This document shows positions 1-12,000 of a stretch of DNA of 64,000 nt, in pieces. The position numbers and the translations under genes are program-made. Each line of letters begins with the position of its first letter. Positions within the stretch are counted from its first letter, which is position 1. The notes beneath the pieces are model-generated. The model had not been told where the DNA came from. It ran no database searches and saw only the letters and a list, made by a program, of their open reading frames with translations. Source of the DNA: Ciona intestinalis (lineage: Eukaryota > Chordata > Ascidiacea > Phlebobranchia > Cionidae); contig NC_020176.2 in NCBI RefSeq assembly GCF_000224145.3, positions 2,112,740-2,176,739 of the forward strand, written 5' to 3'.

Positions 1-70
1 GCGACCAGCCTTAAACCCATTACCTTTGGGTTAGAGGCAGGCGCGCTAACCACTATGCCACGGCGCCGGA
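1..70 (-). repeat. tRNA-derived SINE, truncated by window edge
   Basis: This is the head of the SINE that recurs through the window, in reverse orientation. Read on the minus strand it has an A-box-like stretch (GGCATAGTGGTTAGCG) and a B-box-like stretch near GGGTTTAAGGC, as in a tRNA-derived RNA polymerase III promoter. The rest lies outside the window. A composite tRNA-related SINE of this kind is known from Ciona; the family assignment is from memory. Confidence 0.75.
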
Positions 71-158
71 CGAAATAAGACAATATTTCTGTGCCGACTG
101 TGTTTGTATACATGAAAATCGTTTATTCCCTTACCAAGAAAATTATGTCAAATATCAC

Positions 159-570
159 CTTGTACTTGCATCAGTGAAGCTGCATGCAAAACTTCATCAA
201 TATTTTCCTCTGATAATAAAATTTTGTTTGTATAAATGAAAGTGATCACTTGCTCCATTGCAACTTTTGTTACTTCTTTAATTTTGATCACTCTTTCAAA
301 TTCCTCTTTCATCTATAATGCAAACAAAACTTGATAAAGAGGTTACTTTTCATAGTTCAGCAAATTTAAACTAAATTTTCTGCTTACTATGAGTTGATTA
401 CAGTAACAAGATCATTGGTATAATAGGTTACTGTGGACATGATTCTTACCTGACTACTGAACATAGTGTCAAAATAATTGCCACTTGCAGCTAAAATTGC
501 TCGATGTGCAGGAAATTTTTGTCCTTCTGCTACCAGTGTGACATCACAATAACGTCTATTGCTTCGTTGC
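159..570 (-). CDS. BTB/POZ-domain protein (kelch-like type), partial, two exons
   Basis: Two minus-strand exons, 450..570 and 159..312, join in frame. The first (40 codons after one carried-over base) reads from [17 protein letters not shown] through [20 protein letters not shown]. This is the classic BTB core, with the conserved D of CDVTL and the H of PAHR. The second continues with [11 protein letters not shown], then [20 protein letters not shown] and ASLMQVQ, the usual C-terminal helices of the fold. Acceptors are at 571-572 and 313-314, and donors are GTAAGA and GTGATA. The N-terminal exon was not found between 571 and 1623. The rest, which would show kelch, BACK, zinc-finger or MATH domains, lies left of the window, so the subfamily is open. 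A kelch-like CUL3 adaptor is the likeliest guess. Confidence 0.85.
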
Positions 571-1623
571 CTAAAATGAAAATATGACATCTTTTAAGTG
601 AATAATTGAATGCCAATTATACATATCCTCGCTTGACGAGGCAGAGACAGTCGTTATAATACGAGTGTTTGTTTTATACACCTTGTGCTTGTATGTAACT
701 TACTTTATCCTCGCGTGGCGGAAAACGACAGTCGTTATAACACGGGTGCTAATACACCTCGTGCCAGCTTACGAGTTACCATGCGTATGTTACTTTGTGG
801 GTGATAATTTTTTTGGGGGATTTTTTTTTTATATTTTTATGTATGGCTAATAATTTGGACAACCATTAGTGACACTGGGTTGGAGCAATGCCGTTAAGTG
901 TCTTGCCCAAGGACACATACACCCACAATGGTAGCAGCGACGAGCCTTGAACCCATTACCTAATGGTTACGGGCAGGCGCGCTAACTACTACGCCACGGC
1001 GCCGGACAATGGCTTGAACGCTGCGCTAAGTCTAGTAGGGTCTAATCCCTATTGCCCTTTTAAAATATCTTGCCTTAATTATAAGGACGACTCGACCAGT
1101 GTTAAGTCTGCGTTAAACATGACTCAAAGTATCTAAACTTTAAAGTATATCGTTACTTATCGTATTTAACGAAATATAAATTAACAGTGTGCATGGCTAC
1201 TTTGCACGCAAGTCCACGCCTTCTTTAAACAGAATACCGTAGCATGACAAAGAAGTAACTATATTCAAATGGAAATATAAATAACACGGTTAATTAAATA
1301 AAACATAGCTTAAACTGCGATATCTCAAAAAGGCGTTAACTGCTCCACTCTTTGTGTATACATAACATTTGATAAACTGTAGCGGCTATATGCTTCCGGT
1401 TTAAAATAATACAATTGATTCGGCTTGCGAGTCAACCAGAACGAATATGGATAATATTGCGCCCCCCACAGGCAAATATTTTTAAAGTGACTTTGCAACT
1501 TATTTGAGAAAAAGTGAGTTTTGAAATGTAGTTTCAAGCTTCTACCTTTTGGAGTGTTGTGAAACTGAAAGGTCTATGATTTATTAAATTATTGATAAAA
1601 ATTGTGATTTGCGGTAATTTTGA
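571..1623. other. Interval between BTB exons and SYNJ2BP, mostly SINE
   Basis: This stretch holds a reverse SINE (690-1005) preceded by a second SINE tail fragment (about 632-678). From about 1010 to 1600 it is AT-rich without convincing exons. The 3' UTR of SYNJ2BP probably lies in 1300-1623. The missing first exon of the BTB gene should be here or further upstream, but no open stretch with BTB-like sequence was seen. Confidence 0.6.
632..1005 (-). repeat. tRNA-derived SINE, near full length, with extra tail fragment
   Basis: The copy is read on the minus strand. Its head at 1005 carries GGCGCCGTGGCGTAGTAG, the B-box region reads TGGGTTCAAGGCTC, the middle is a conserved module (TGTGTCCTTGGGCAAGACAC), and the tail carries CGACTGTCGTTTTCCG then GGATAAAGTAAGTTACAT. 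A second tail fragment at 632-678 sits directly downstream, suggesting a partial tandem copy. Confidence 0.8.
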
Positions 1624-4600
1624 TTAAGAGCGTTTGAAGTAATAAACTGTAAGTCCGATTGCCGCAGCTACTCCTACAACCAGTATAAGTTTGGTGAATG
1701 GACTCCATGGCTTTGGTTTGTTCATTTCAGTGTATTCCTCCTGCAAAATTCATGGAATTTGTATTAGCGGAAATTGAGAGCCTTTATAGGAATAAGGGGT
1801 AAAGTGGGACAGTGGGGTGAGATGGGACAATGCTGCGGGGTAAGATGGGATTTAGCAGAGAAAATTTAAATATCTTGATTGTGTTTTAAACAATTAACAA
1901 CATTCTATGGCAGTCGTAAGAATACTGTTTTATAATTTTTAAAATAATTAGTTTTTTCCTGCAAAATGCATGGGATTTGTATTAGGAGGAATTAAGAACC
2001 TCTATAGTACTGAGGAAGTAAGGAGTAAGGTGGGAAAGTATGTGGGGTGAGATTGGACAATGCTGCGGGGTAAGATGGAATTTAGCACAGAATATTTAAA
2101 TAGGCTGATCGCGTTTTAAATTAAACAATTAACAACGGTTTATGGGAGTCCTTAGAATACCGTTTTATGGTTCTTAAAAAATTAGTCGTTTACCAGATGG
2201 GACGAGAAAACAGAAAAAAAGGTGCCCCATCTTTCTCAACCATACTATATCTCCTAAAATGAACTACTTCTTAAATTTAAAAATTATTAAGACATAAAAA
2301 CAATTTTTAACACCATAGGCGCCTACCATAGGTATGCATGCCTTGAAATAGGTTTTGAATTTTAATACCCATTGTGAATAGGCCTAGTCAGTGTACAATA
2401 TATATAGAAACAGGTAAATTATTGCATTAAATTTCACATTGTATAAAAAGCTACCTGGTTTTACAAAAAATAGACAACTATTGTTAGCAATTAGCAATAC
2501 TTTTGCGCTTTAATATTGTTTTTTTTTGGAAGATTTTTTTTGATATTATAAACGACTGTTCTATTCTATATGAGTGAGGTCCCGTAGTGTGGCACACCAT
2601 GGGTCCTAGGATTTAGGCCAGGATTGGCCCCTCTCCCCAGCCAATGTCATTAACTTAATTGAAGAAAAAATTGCGGACTTTAACCATTTCATGGTTTACC
2701 AAATTCAACCAATTATTTAAGTAATATTACTGTGAACTTGAATTAGGTCAAGAAAACATGCACTAAAAAGACAAACGTGCGCTAAAAATGCAGAAAGTTA
2801 ACAACCTGAGAAACACTGCTGACTGGTTTAGCAATTATTTCAGGTTCAGATTCCTATATAAACAAATATGCACAAAAAGTGTTAATTTTTGGCTTTTTTC
2901 TGTTGTACACTTTTCACCATTTAAAAACTTTTAAAAAACATTTAAAAACTACAATTTGTTTAACCTGTTTAAACCTATGCTCATCCCTACCAATTGCTAA
3001 TCAAGGTTAAATTTAAAGTTGCTGAGATATAATTTACCACGAAATTAATTAATTACAATGTATGACACCTTGTAAGAAATATAAATCCCAATACAGCAAA
3101 AAATAAGATTTTTTTTTTTATATAAGTAAATTCCCTATGGATAATTAAACTAAATTTAATTTAATAGACTAGCAATAACTTACATATTTTACTCATTTCT
3201 AAAGAATTATAACCCATATTTCAAAGCCAAACTAATACATTCAAATCTAACTATTTTAAGACCATAGGCAATTAACTTGTAAAACACAGAGGAGGCAGGG
3301 ATAGTTAAATACACACAATCCTGTAAAAAATCTAACTTATTGGATGAAAATTGCAAGGTTTACTGATTAATGCGGTGCAGAAAAATTTATGGTATGCCTG
3401 CCTACCCTGCCACCCCAGGTTTGGCGCCCATTATTAAAACACAACTGTATAATACCACATACCACTAAAGCTTTTTCAGCACCGTGCCAAACTTTTAAAG
3501 TCACATGTTCTCCCGCAGTAAGAAAATAATCCACAGCTTCTGAGTGTTTCACTTCAATCAGTGATTTTCCGTTAATCTGGTCGTAAAATATGAGTTTTAT
3601 AGACTTAAAAAGACTCTTGTATGTCTATAGTATGGTATTCTAAAAAGGGCGAGGGTCCTATAACGTGGCTGGTCATGGGACTTGCAATTTAGGTCAGAAT
3701 TTGCTCATTACCCCAACACCCGGTGTGCTACCACATAGACTTTACTAAGCCTACTTAATAAATTAAATTAAATCTATCTTTTAAGATTCGGTGCGGAAGT
3801 GAGGTATTCTAAACTACATTTTACTTTTACTTAGCCTATAATAAGTTCCATTAATATATCGTCTATTCTATATGGGTAAGATTCTACAAAGTCATGCAAA
3901 AGGATAAAATAAGATTTAGTGCAGGTTTTTCCATTACCCCATCTTACCTCAATTAATTTGTCCCCTTCTTTTAACCTCCCATCTATATCCGCAGCACAAT
4001 TTTCTCGAATTTTCGTAACAAAGATACCGGTGTCGTTTGGTAAGTGGGGTTGGTCTACACCACCTCTAATATTGAAGCCAAGGCCTGTATGCAGAAATCA
4101 ATTAAAGTGTTTAATATGTATCTATTGTAGAGTTGTTATCATAGGCACCTAACATGGGTATGCAAGATATGCGTATATACCCTGAAAATAAATCAGAGTA
4201 CCCATGAGTACCCAGTATAAATCATAAACAATTTAATATCCTATCATTACAAACATGTCTTAAAATAAACACTATGCCGTGGTGATAGTGCAATGATTAG
4301 TCAAAACCACACAGATTGTGAGAGAAAAACAAAAAAGCAGGCCATTTAAAATAGCAATATACAAGAATGTCAATACACATACAGAGATGAATTTATGTGG
4401 CTTGGCTCACTTATGGTTTACCAGTATACAAAACAAAGGAAAACAGTCAGTAACAAAAAACAACAAACTTGTTTTTTCATAGAAAACGATAAAATGCAAT
4501 TGCGGCAGCGACTGGGGATTTTGGTCTTTAGACTAACGTAACTGCACACAAATGACACATCTGAATGTTTGTATTAATAAAAACGTAACTGGAACAAATT

Positions 4601-4680
4601 TTAAACATAAACAGCCACATACCACTGCCGCCTCTTTCCAATTTAATCACCGCAGCTTCTTTTTCCCATGCTTTAGCCAT
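1624..4680 (-). CDS. SYNJ2BP: Synaptojanin-2-binding protein (OMP25)-like PDZ protein, tail-anchored
   Basis: Five minus-strand exons (4623..4680, 3948..4084, 3463..3576, 2806..2853, 1624..1740) join in perfect phase to 474 nt, a 157-residue protein; human SYNJ2BP has 145. It starts [20 protein letters not shown] at the first ATG. Residues about 10-105 are one PDZ domain: the carboxylate-binding loop SGLGFNI, then [19 protein letters not shown], then [16 protein letters not shown]-like sequence and the final helix [20 protein letters not shown]. The last exon encodes a single hydrophobic segment ([18 protein letters not shown]) followed by KRS and a stop, the layout of a mitochondrial outer-membrane tail anchor. 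In vertebrates the protein recruits partners to mitochondria through the PDZ. The 16-codon exon 4 has a weak GTTGTT donor and is the least certain piece, but its length keeps the frame. Confidence 0.92.
1738..2255. repeat. Tandem duplication of exon-5 acceptor region plus MITE
   Basis: Bases about 1738-1955 and 1956-2250 are imperfect tandem copies. Each starts with the CCTGCAAAAT(T/G)CATGG block, which in the first copy is the SYNJ2BP exon-5 splice acceptor, and each continues into a diverged copy of the window's MITE (TAAGGGGTAA, GGTGAGATGGGACAAT, TTTTAAACAATTAACAAC). The second copy ends with the MITE right end (GCCCCATCTTTCTC ... CATACTATAT). The second acceptor copy has no coding sequence attached. 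Confidence 0.7.
2560..2655. repeat. Dispersed GTGAGGTCC-type repeat unit
   Basis: The unit begins TTCTATTCTATATGAGTGAG, continues GTCCCGTAGTGTGGCACACC, and includes ATTTAGGCCAGGATTGGCCC. Related units occur at about 3640-3760, 5845-5925, 5970-6035, 11220-11285, 54990-55070, 56680-56745 and 61350-61400, and form the tandem array at 35975-36680. No coding capacity is seen. Confidence 0.6.
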
Positions 4681-6061
4681 TTGGTCACGTGTAGGTTAAT
4701 TCTCTTAAAGCAATATTTTTTGTCAATCAGCAGATGCTGTAATACACCTTTAAAATTACAATAACATGAATGGGTCAGAATAAAACAATACACCGCTTAC
4801 GTTGCAAGTATTTATTGATTACTGCTGCTACGTAAGTAACATGTCAGAAACCTTATTACACAAAACGGAACCGTGCATGCAACATGCAAGGTGACATATT
4901 CAATACGTCATAACATTGAGAAGACTTACATTCTGACAAAAATTTTGCTATTTAACATAAATGGGAGTTGTAAGCTTTCTTGACACTCGTTTTTGGAAAG
5001 TCTGAGATCAGATCCTATGCTATTTTATGAATGTTGTAAACAATTTTATGCGCCAACCATACCTAAATTCGGGGACAGACCGTTAGGTTAGTGAAACTAG
5101 CTTTATCCCCATGTGGCTGAAAAACGACACTCAAAACGGATGTTCCGTTTCAAAAACCTCGTGTCATCTTACGATTTACCACGCATGTAACGTGATGGTT
5201 AATTGTTTTTCGGTGCTAGTGAAGAGTCTCCCCCCACCTTATTTGCTAACCACTAACCCCTATAACCCCTAACCCCTATAACCACTAACCCCCTAACCTA
5301 AGGGTTAGTAGGGCACCTGTTTTTCTACATTGCTAACAATTTAGACAAATCATTGACCACTGGGTTGTAGTATTTACCGTTAAGTGTTTGCCCAAGAACA
5401 CATACGCCCACAATGGTGGACACATACCACAACATTAGCTGCGACGAGCCTTTAATCCATCACCTCTGGGTTAGAGACACACGTGCTAGCCACGGCGCCG
5501 GACGAGGAAGATAAAAATTATATCTGTTGTATCAATTCGTGCGTGATCTTCATCTAACGTTCTGTGTCTTTTATTTGTCATACATAACAATACTATACAA
5601 AGTAGAAACATTTTGAAAGCAGATTTACAAATTGTGACACCAGAAGAAACATAATTATGATTGTTTAATCAAATTTAAAGGCTTTCAGTTACTCAATTCA
5701 ACATTTCAACGTCTTAATTGTCATATGACTCTTCGGTATTCCAAAAGGTATGGAATTCCATCATAAAAAAGCGAAAATATAAGATACATTAAAATCTCAA
5801 TAGCCCGCTAAAATAGCTGTACACATAGCATGATAATCAAACATTATTGATTCTATTCTACATGGGTGAGGTCCTACAGCATAGGGGTTATAGGACCTGA
5901 GATTTAGGCCACAGCTGGTCCACATACAGCAATAATGGTTAAAAGCTGATCAAATTATAGAAATTTGCTCGGTCCTACAGGATAAGACGTTAGAAGACCT
6001 GAGATTTAGGCCAGAGCTGTCTACACACAGCAATAATGCCTTGATCAAATTAGGAAAGATA
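4681..6061. other. Intergenic interval between SYNJ2BP and NCBP3
   Basis: This interval holds the upstream flank of SYNJ2BP, a reverse SINE at 5093-5502, a C-rich simple stretch of repeated ACCCCTA-type words at about 5230-5295, and two dispersed repeat units at 5845-6035. A minus-strand AATAAA (plus TTTATT near 5570) could end the NCBP3 transcript. No protein-coding exon was recognised. Confidence 0.6.
5093..5502 (-). repeat. tRNA-derived SINE, reverse orientation
   Basis: This diverged copy has the head at 5502 (CCGGCGCCGTGGCTAGC), the middle module near 5390 (CAAACACTTAACGG on the minus strand) and the tail near 5100. It contains an insertion of C-rich simple sequence. Confidence 0.75.
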
Positions 6062-9000
6062 TCAAAACATATCTAAATCTTCATCACTGCTGTCCCAGGG
6101 CGTTGGACTGTAACGTTTTAATGAACGTGATTCTCTCCCACTTTTTATTGTTCTAGTTATCGGAGATGAATTGTCTTTTTCTTCTTTCACTCTTTTGAAC
6201 TTTTCAGAGTCTCTATGGCTGTGATTGCGGTGATCATGGTAGCGATCACGAGAGCGGAAACTGTTGTTGTCTTGTGAAGAATCTTTTGAACGTTTGTTTC
6301 CAAGGCGGTTGCGCAGAGCAGTTGGTAATCGGTCCAACACATTTTTGTCCCTAGAACGCAAATAAAAAATAGTAATAACTTTATTTTTTGTCCATTTGAT
6401 TACGGTAGCGAAGACTTAAAAATATTTTAAACGAAAAGACAGGATATAGCGATAAAATAACAGTTTTCAAAACACGCTTACATTTAAAAACTTATTTACA
6501 TTTATTTGAAAAAAAATAACAGCGGTTGCAACACCTAGCAGATAAACAAGCTATTTATGTTTAATTAATAATTATCATTTTTTTTAAGGTGACATTATAT
6601 GTTTTAGCACCGTGAGTTTAGGCATAAAATAGCTTCAACCTTGGTGTTATGTGTCTATACAAACAAGCAAAGTATATTGCATTCACTACATTAATTAATG
6701 GTGTTCCTTATGTTTATTGACTTTATGAGTGTAACTGCAATTTAGAAATGTCACACCAAATTCTGTTAAAAACTAAAAAAAAAAAACACTAGGCCTATAC
6801 CTTGATAATAGTAACAAGTCATTTTAAATTAAAAAATTATACTAGATATAACACCCTATGAATAAAAATGGAAATAATGTTAATTATTGGATATATTTTT
6901 ATTTAAAAGTTATAAACCTACCTTGATACAGAGGAATGAGATCTTTTACCAAGTCTTGAATGAATGTTAGAGTTAGAAGTAGTCACTTGCAAATGGAAGT
7001 TTCCCCTCTCTTTCATTTCTCTGGAAAATAATAAGATATACAGCACTGCGTGGTTGCGGCGCCTGCCTTTTCTACCAAAACATAATTTTTTATTTTTATC
7101 TTTTTGAATACAGTAGATCAGATTAATTAAACAGCGGAGAAAAGAGAATCGGCAATCAAATGACTGGATAAAAACCAAGAGAATTTTGGTTTAGGGTTAC
7201 ACACTGCCACTACTGTGGGCATATATATCCTTAGGCAAGCGATTAACAGCAATTGCTTCAACCCAGTGGTCACAAATGGGTTATTCAAATTGTCAGCTAC
7301 ACAAAAAAAAAAATTGCATGTCAATTTTGTTTAAATTGTTTAGCAATACAGAAGAATAAAAAAATTAGGGCTGTGGAAAAGTTAACGGTTAACCGGTTAA
7401 CCGAACCTATTCGGTTAACCGCTAACGAAAAGTTCAAGTCGTTAACCGAACTATGACGTCATAGGGCATAAACGTATATCAATATCTGTCTTATTTACAC
7501 GAAAGGCACGTGTTCGTGTTCGTTGATTGTTGTTTTGCAATAAGACAGAGTGCGCAGGGACGCTGTTGCTTTGATCGTGCCCTACAACAGCGATTACGCC
7601 ATCAATCTTGATTGTTAATACCGCAGGCTAACTAGTTTTGCAACATTATATTGGTGTAATATACACAACTTAAATGTTTTCCTCAGCCAAGCAGCGTGTT
7701 TATTACGAAAAAGCAGGCATTCACACGTGGATTCATTGCATCATAATAGCGATTGTTTGACCTGGCAATTGGTTACGTCATAATTGCAATTCACACGTTG
7801 ATTATTTAGACGGCAGGTGTTTTAAAACAGGTTTGAATATGAATAAGAAAGCATTACTTTAACGTTAAGAACGTTTGCCCGTGTATTGAAAGCATAGTCC
7901 ATACGTACGTCGTAAAGTTGCCTTTAAATACGCGAAAGAAAAGCGATAAACAAGACGCCCTTTTATTAGGATTACACTTGCATCGGTTAACCGGTTAAAA
8001 CTGAACGGTTAACGGTTAAACAAAAATAGGGAAAATCCACAGCCCTAGTTTCTACCNNNNNNNNNNNNNNNNNNNNNNNNNNNNNNNNNNNNNNNNNNNN
8101 NNNNNNAACCTACCTTGATACAGAGGAATGAGATCTTTTACCAAGTCGTGAACGAATGTTAGAGTTAGAAGTAGTCACTTGTAAATGAAAGTTTCCCCTC
8201 TCTTTCATTTCTCTGGAAAATAATAAGATATACAGCACTGCGTGGTTGCAGCGCCTGCCTTTTCTACCAAAACATAAATTTTTATTTTTATCTTTTTGAA
8301 TACAGTAGATCAGATTAATTAAACAGCGGAGAAAAGAGAATCGGCAATCAAATGACTGGATAAAAACCAAGAGAATTTTGGTTTAGGGTTACACACTGCC
8401 ACTACTGTGGGCATATATATCCTAGGCAAGCGGTTAACAGCAAGTGCTTCAACCCAGTGGTCACAAATGGGTTATCCAAATTGTCAGCTACACAAAAAAA
8501 AAAATTTGCATGTCAATTTTGTTTAAATTGTTTAGCAATACAGAAGAATAAAAAAATGCATACAAATTTTGTTCAAATTTTCAGCAACACAAAAAATAAA
8601 ATTTTCATGTAAATTTATATTAAGTTGATGACCTAATTTCACCAACCTGGCTTCTTTAACAGTTTTAGCAACCTGGTCTGCAACCATAGTTCCAAAGCCA
8701 TCTGAATCGTCACCAGAATCATTTACTGGGATAGCATCCGTTAAATCCTTTGCTGTAAAATACATCGTACATATAAATATTGTACTGTGCGGGAAGACAG
8801 GACACTTTTAGCACATAATGTCCAAATAGTGTTTTACACAATTAACAACGGTCTATGGGAGTTGTCGTGAGGATACGGTTTTATAATTCTTTGAGTGTTC
8901 TTTGTTCACCACTAAATGGAAAAAAAACAGAATGAAATATATGCTGAAAAATAGACATAGAAACCAGTAAGTACATACCCACTTGCACAGCCAGAAAAAA

Positions 9001-12000
9001 ATAATGTCGACTTAAAATGTCCATTTATATAATATTTTATAGAATTTTTTTTTCACGAAAATCCAGTCATGAGGGTGTATTTTTTTACAAAAAGAGGGAA
9101 TTTACCCCCAAAACCCCCTGGCTGCCCCACAGTACACACCTGAGCTTTTCATCAACTGATCATCTTCCAGTTCCTCTTTGCTCTTTCCATCCTCCTCTTC
9201 TACATCATCACTCCTCATCTTATTCCTCCTGCTCCATTTTCCTCGGTAGTGATTTGAATCACCACTATCATCATTATTATCACGACGTGAGTTAGTGATT
9301 GGAACATTCATGTTCATGAGCTCATTTCGTGCGTGGCTCATCTGGTATCTGAATTACATCACCCCATGTAACTTTGAAAATATGTTTTAAGGTATCTGTT
9401 TAGTTTGAACTTTAAAAATTAAAAATTGATATCACATTTACCATTTAGTTAAATCCTTTCGGGCTGTACATTTTTTTTGTAAATAATTTATTACTTTTTT
9501 TACAAAAAAGGTTGATAAACAGCTCGCATTTTCATTAAACAACTAAACGATCTAATTTACCATTGACTTTAACTTTCTCACAGCAGTGGATAAAAAAAAT
9601 AAATGCACACTTAAGTTTTTTTTCAAATTAAAAAAAAAAAATTATTCCTACTGTAATCAAAGAGGCAAATAAAACTTTTTATAATTATTATTTTATCATT
9701 TATCACACTAGCTGTTTTATTTTTGTTAAAAAATAATGAAAATACGCACCTTTTTCGAAAAGCTGAGCTAAGCAATCCTTTAGTTCCTCCATAATTTGGG
9801 TTTCCATGGTTGATGTAATATTTGCTTCTCTTTGCAGCTCCTAATACTTTTCTATCTCTCAGTTCAGCATATCTGATTTCCAATGTCATTTTTTGACCGG
9901 ATTTCTCAAACGATTCTTTGCAGGGTAATAAGGGATTCGGACCTGGATTCTTTTTCTCTTCATTATCTTTCTGAAGTTTTACAAAATTTTAAATTTTTTT
10001 TACCCAGGATTTTTTAAAATTTTGAATTTTTTTTATCCAGGTATTTTTTTAAATTGCAGAAATATTTCTGTGTAAACCAATTAAAACTTAATATTTCTTA
10101 TATATTTTTTTAAATTGTTAAAATATTTTTTATTAACTAATTTAAACTTAATTCTTTATAACCGACAAATTTTGTTTAAAAATTTTGCCAATATTGTTTT
10201 TATTTAAACGGCTGTTGACAACCTTAATTTTTTTTAATATTTGTGAACAAAAGGTGTTTTTCTTACTTCATTCTTTTCTTTGTCTGTGGTATTGTCAACT
10301 TCCATTGAGATATCTGTAAAATAATTAAATATATTCTATTCATATGATAGGATAGACCATAATTTTGGAAATTTTTTGGTCCACGAATTTTTATTTTTTT
10401 GGTAGGTTTTATCCTTGTTTAACTTTAATTTTTTGTTTTCATTTATACGGTTAGTGTGCAAGTAATAAGTATAATATAAAGAAAATATAAAAAACATGTT
10501 TGAATTAGTCATTACACTTTGTTTATGATTTAACAGCAAGCAAGGGCGCAGTGAGAAAAAAATAAGGGGTAAAAAAGTTTCAATTAAAAAATTTTCCAAT
10601 TTTGTTTATTTTAATTTTTTTAANNNNNNNNNNNNNNNNNNNNNNNNNNNNNNNNNNNNNNNNNNNNNNNNNNNNNNNNNNNNNNNNNNNNNNNNNNNNN
10701 NNNNNNNNNNNNNNNNNNNNNNNNNNNNNNNNNNNNNNNNNNNNNNNNAGTGGTTATCTGGTATAAAAAGGTAGTGTATTTCCAACGTTTCGTCTGCCAT
10801 ACGGCGAGATCTCATTAGGGAATGGCACTATGGCTTATTTTTCAGTCATACATGTTGACTTTATGTGTTTAGGTTGATTACCTGAATATATCATCGGTGC
10901 TCATGTCGTTTACTCCTCTTAAATGAAGGGCATCGGTTCGAATATATTCGTCATCAGCAGCTGCATAGTGGTAACTTGTTCATAAAGTAAACGTATTGTA
11001 ATGTAAAATTTTCGTTCTTGAGTAAGAAACTTATTGGTTAAAAGTGTCCGAACCCAGTGGTCACTCATAGGCTGCAAAAATACCTTTGTTCTTACTTTCA
11101 ATTCTTTTAAGAAATCGGTATTGTAATAATGTTGTAAAACTTAAAAACTTAATGGTAAAAATTGTCAAATTCTCCCAACCCAGAGCTCACTAATTGGCTG
11201 CAAAATCTGTCAGCCATTTTTATATAGGGGTGAGGTCCAACAGTAAGGCACACCTTGGAAAATTAGGTAAAAGGTACCCCCCAATAACACACAGAAAGGG
11301 TTATGTTAGAGTTGCTGCATTTCTCCAACACCTATATATTGTCATTCACACAGAATAAGCCACCCACAAATTAGAAGGCCCATATTGTAGCCCAAGGCCC
11401 ATATTGTAACCTAAGGCCCATATTGTAACCCATGTTATAACTTATTTTGCCTTGCCACACCAAAATAAAGAAGCAAAATTTAACTTACCGTCATATTTAA
11501 GATTGTGCTCAGCAATTCGCTCTTTAAGAAGTTTTACTCTTTCCGGCAATCCTTCATCTTCTACTACAGCAGAAGTCTCCTCTTTCTCATTGAGCGGAGA
11601 TGCAAATCTTTTTGCCCTTTCACCTCTGCGTTTCTTTGCCTCTTCAAACGAAAGACCAAGAGAAGAAATTGCTTCCAAACGCTTGTTTTCATAGATTTTC
11701 TGCAAAATTTAACAGGAGAATTACTTTAAACCATTCCCTACTAGAACATTATTATTTTAAGAAAATTTAGATTTCAGACAACTAAATAAAAAAAATTAAA
11801 AATGAGTAAGTTTCATTTAACAAAACTTAAAAAAAGTTTTATTTACCAATTTTTTTATGCTACAAAGAAACACACCAGGTGTCCTTAGTCGTAGGTTGAA
11901 GTTGGCCCGTTACCCAATACAATTTTACACCATGGCGTATACATCTGATTTAATAAATATTGCTGGAAAAGTCATTCAGTCACCATTCGCCAGTCTGTAG

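Noticed and set aside
1325-1537. 70-codon minus-strand ORF below SYNJ2BP
   Set aside because: Composition is UTR-like and no splice sites or BTB similarity link it to either neighbour.
10749-10815. Short ORF beside the NCBP3 gap (MADETLEIHYLFIPDN)
   Set aside because: It looks like repeat sequence abutting the gap, does not match NCBP3, and has no splice sites in the required phase.
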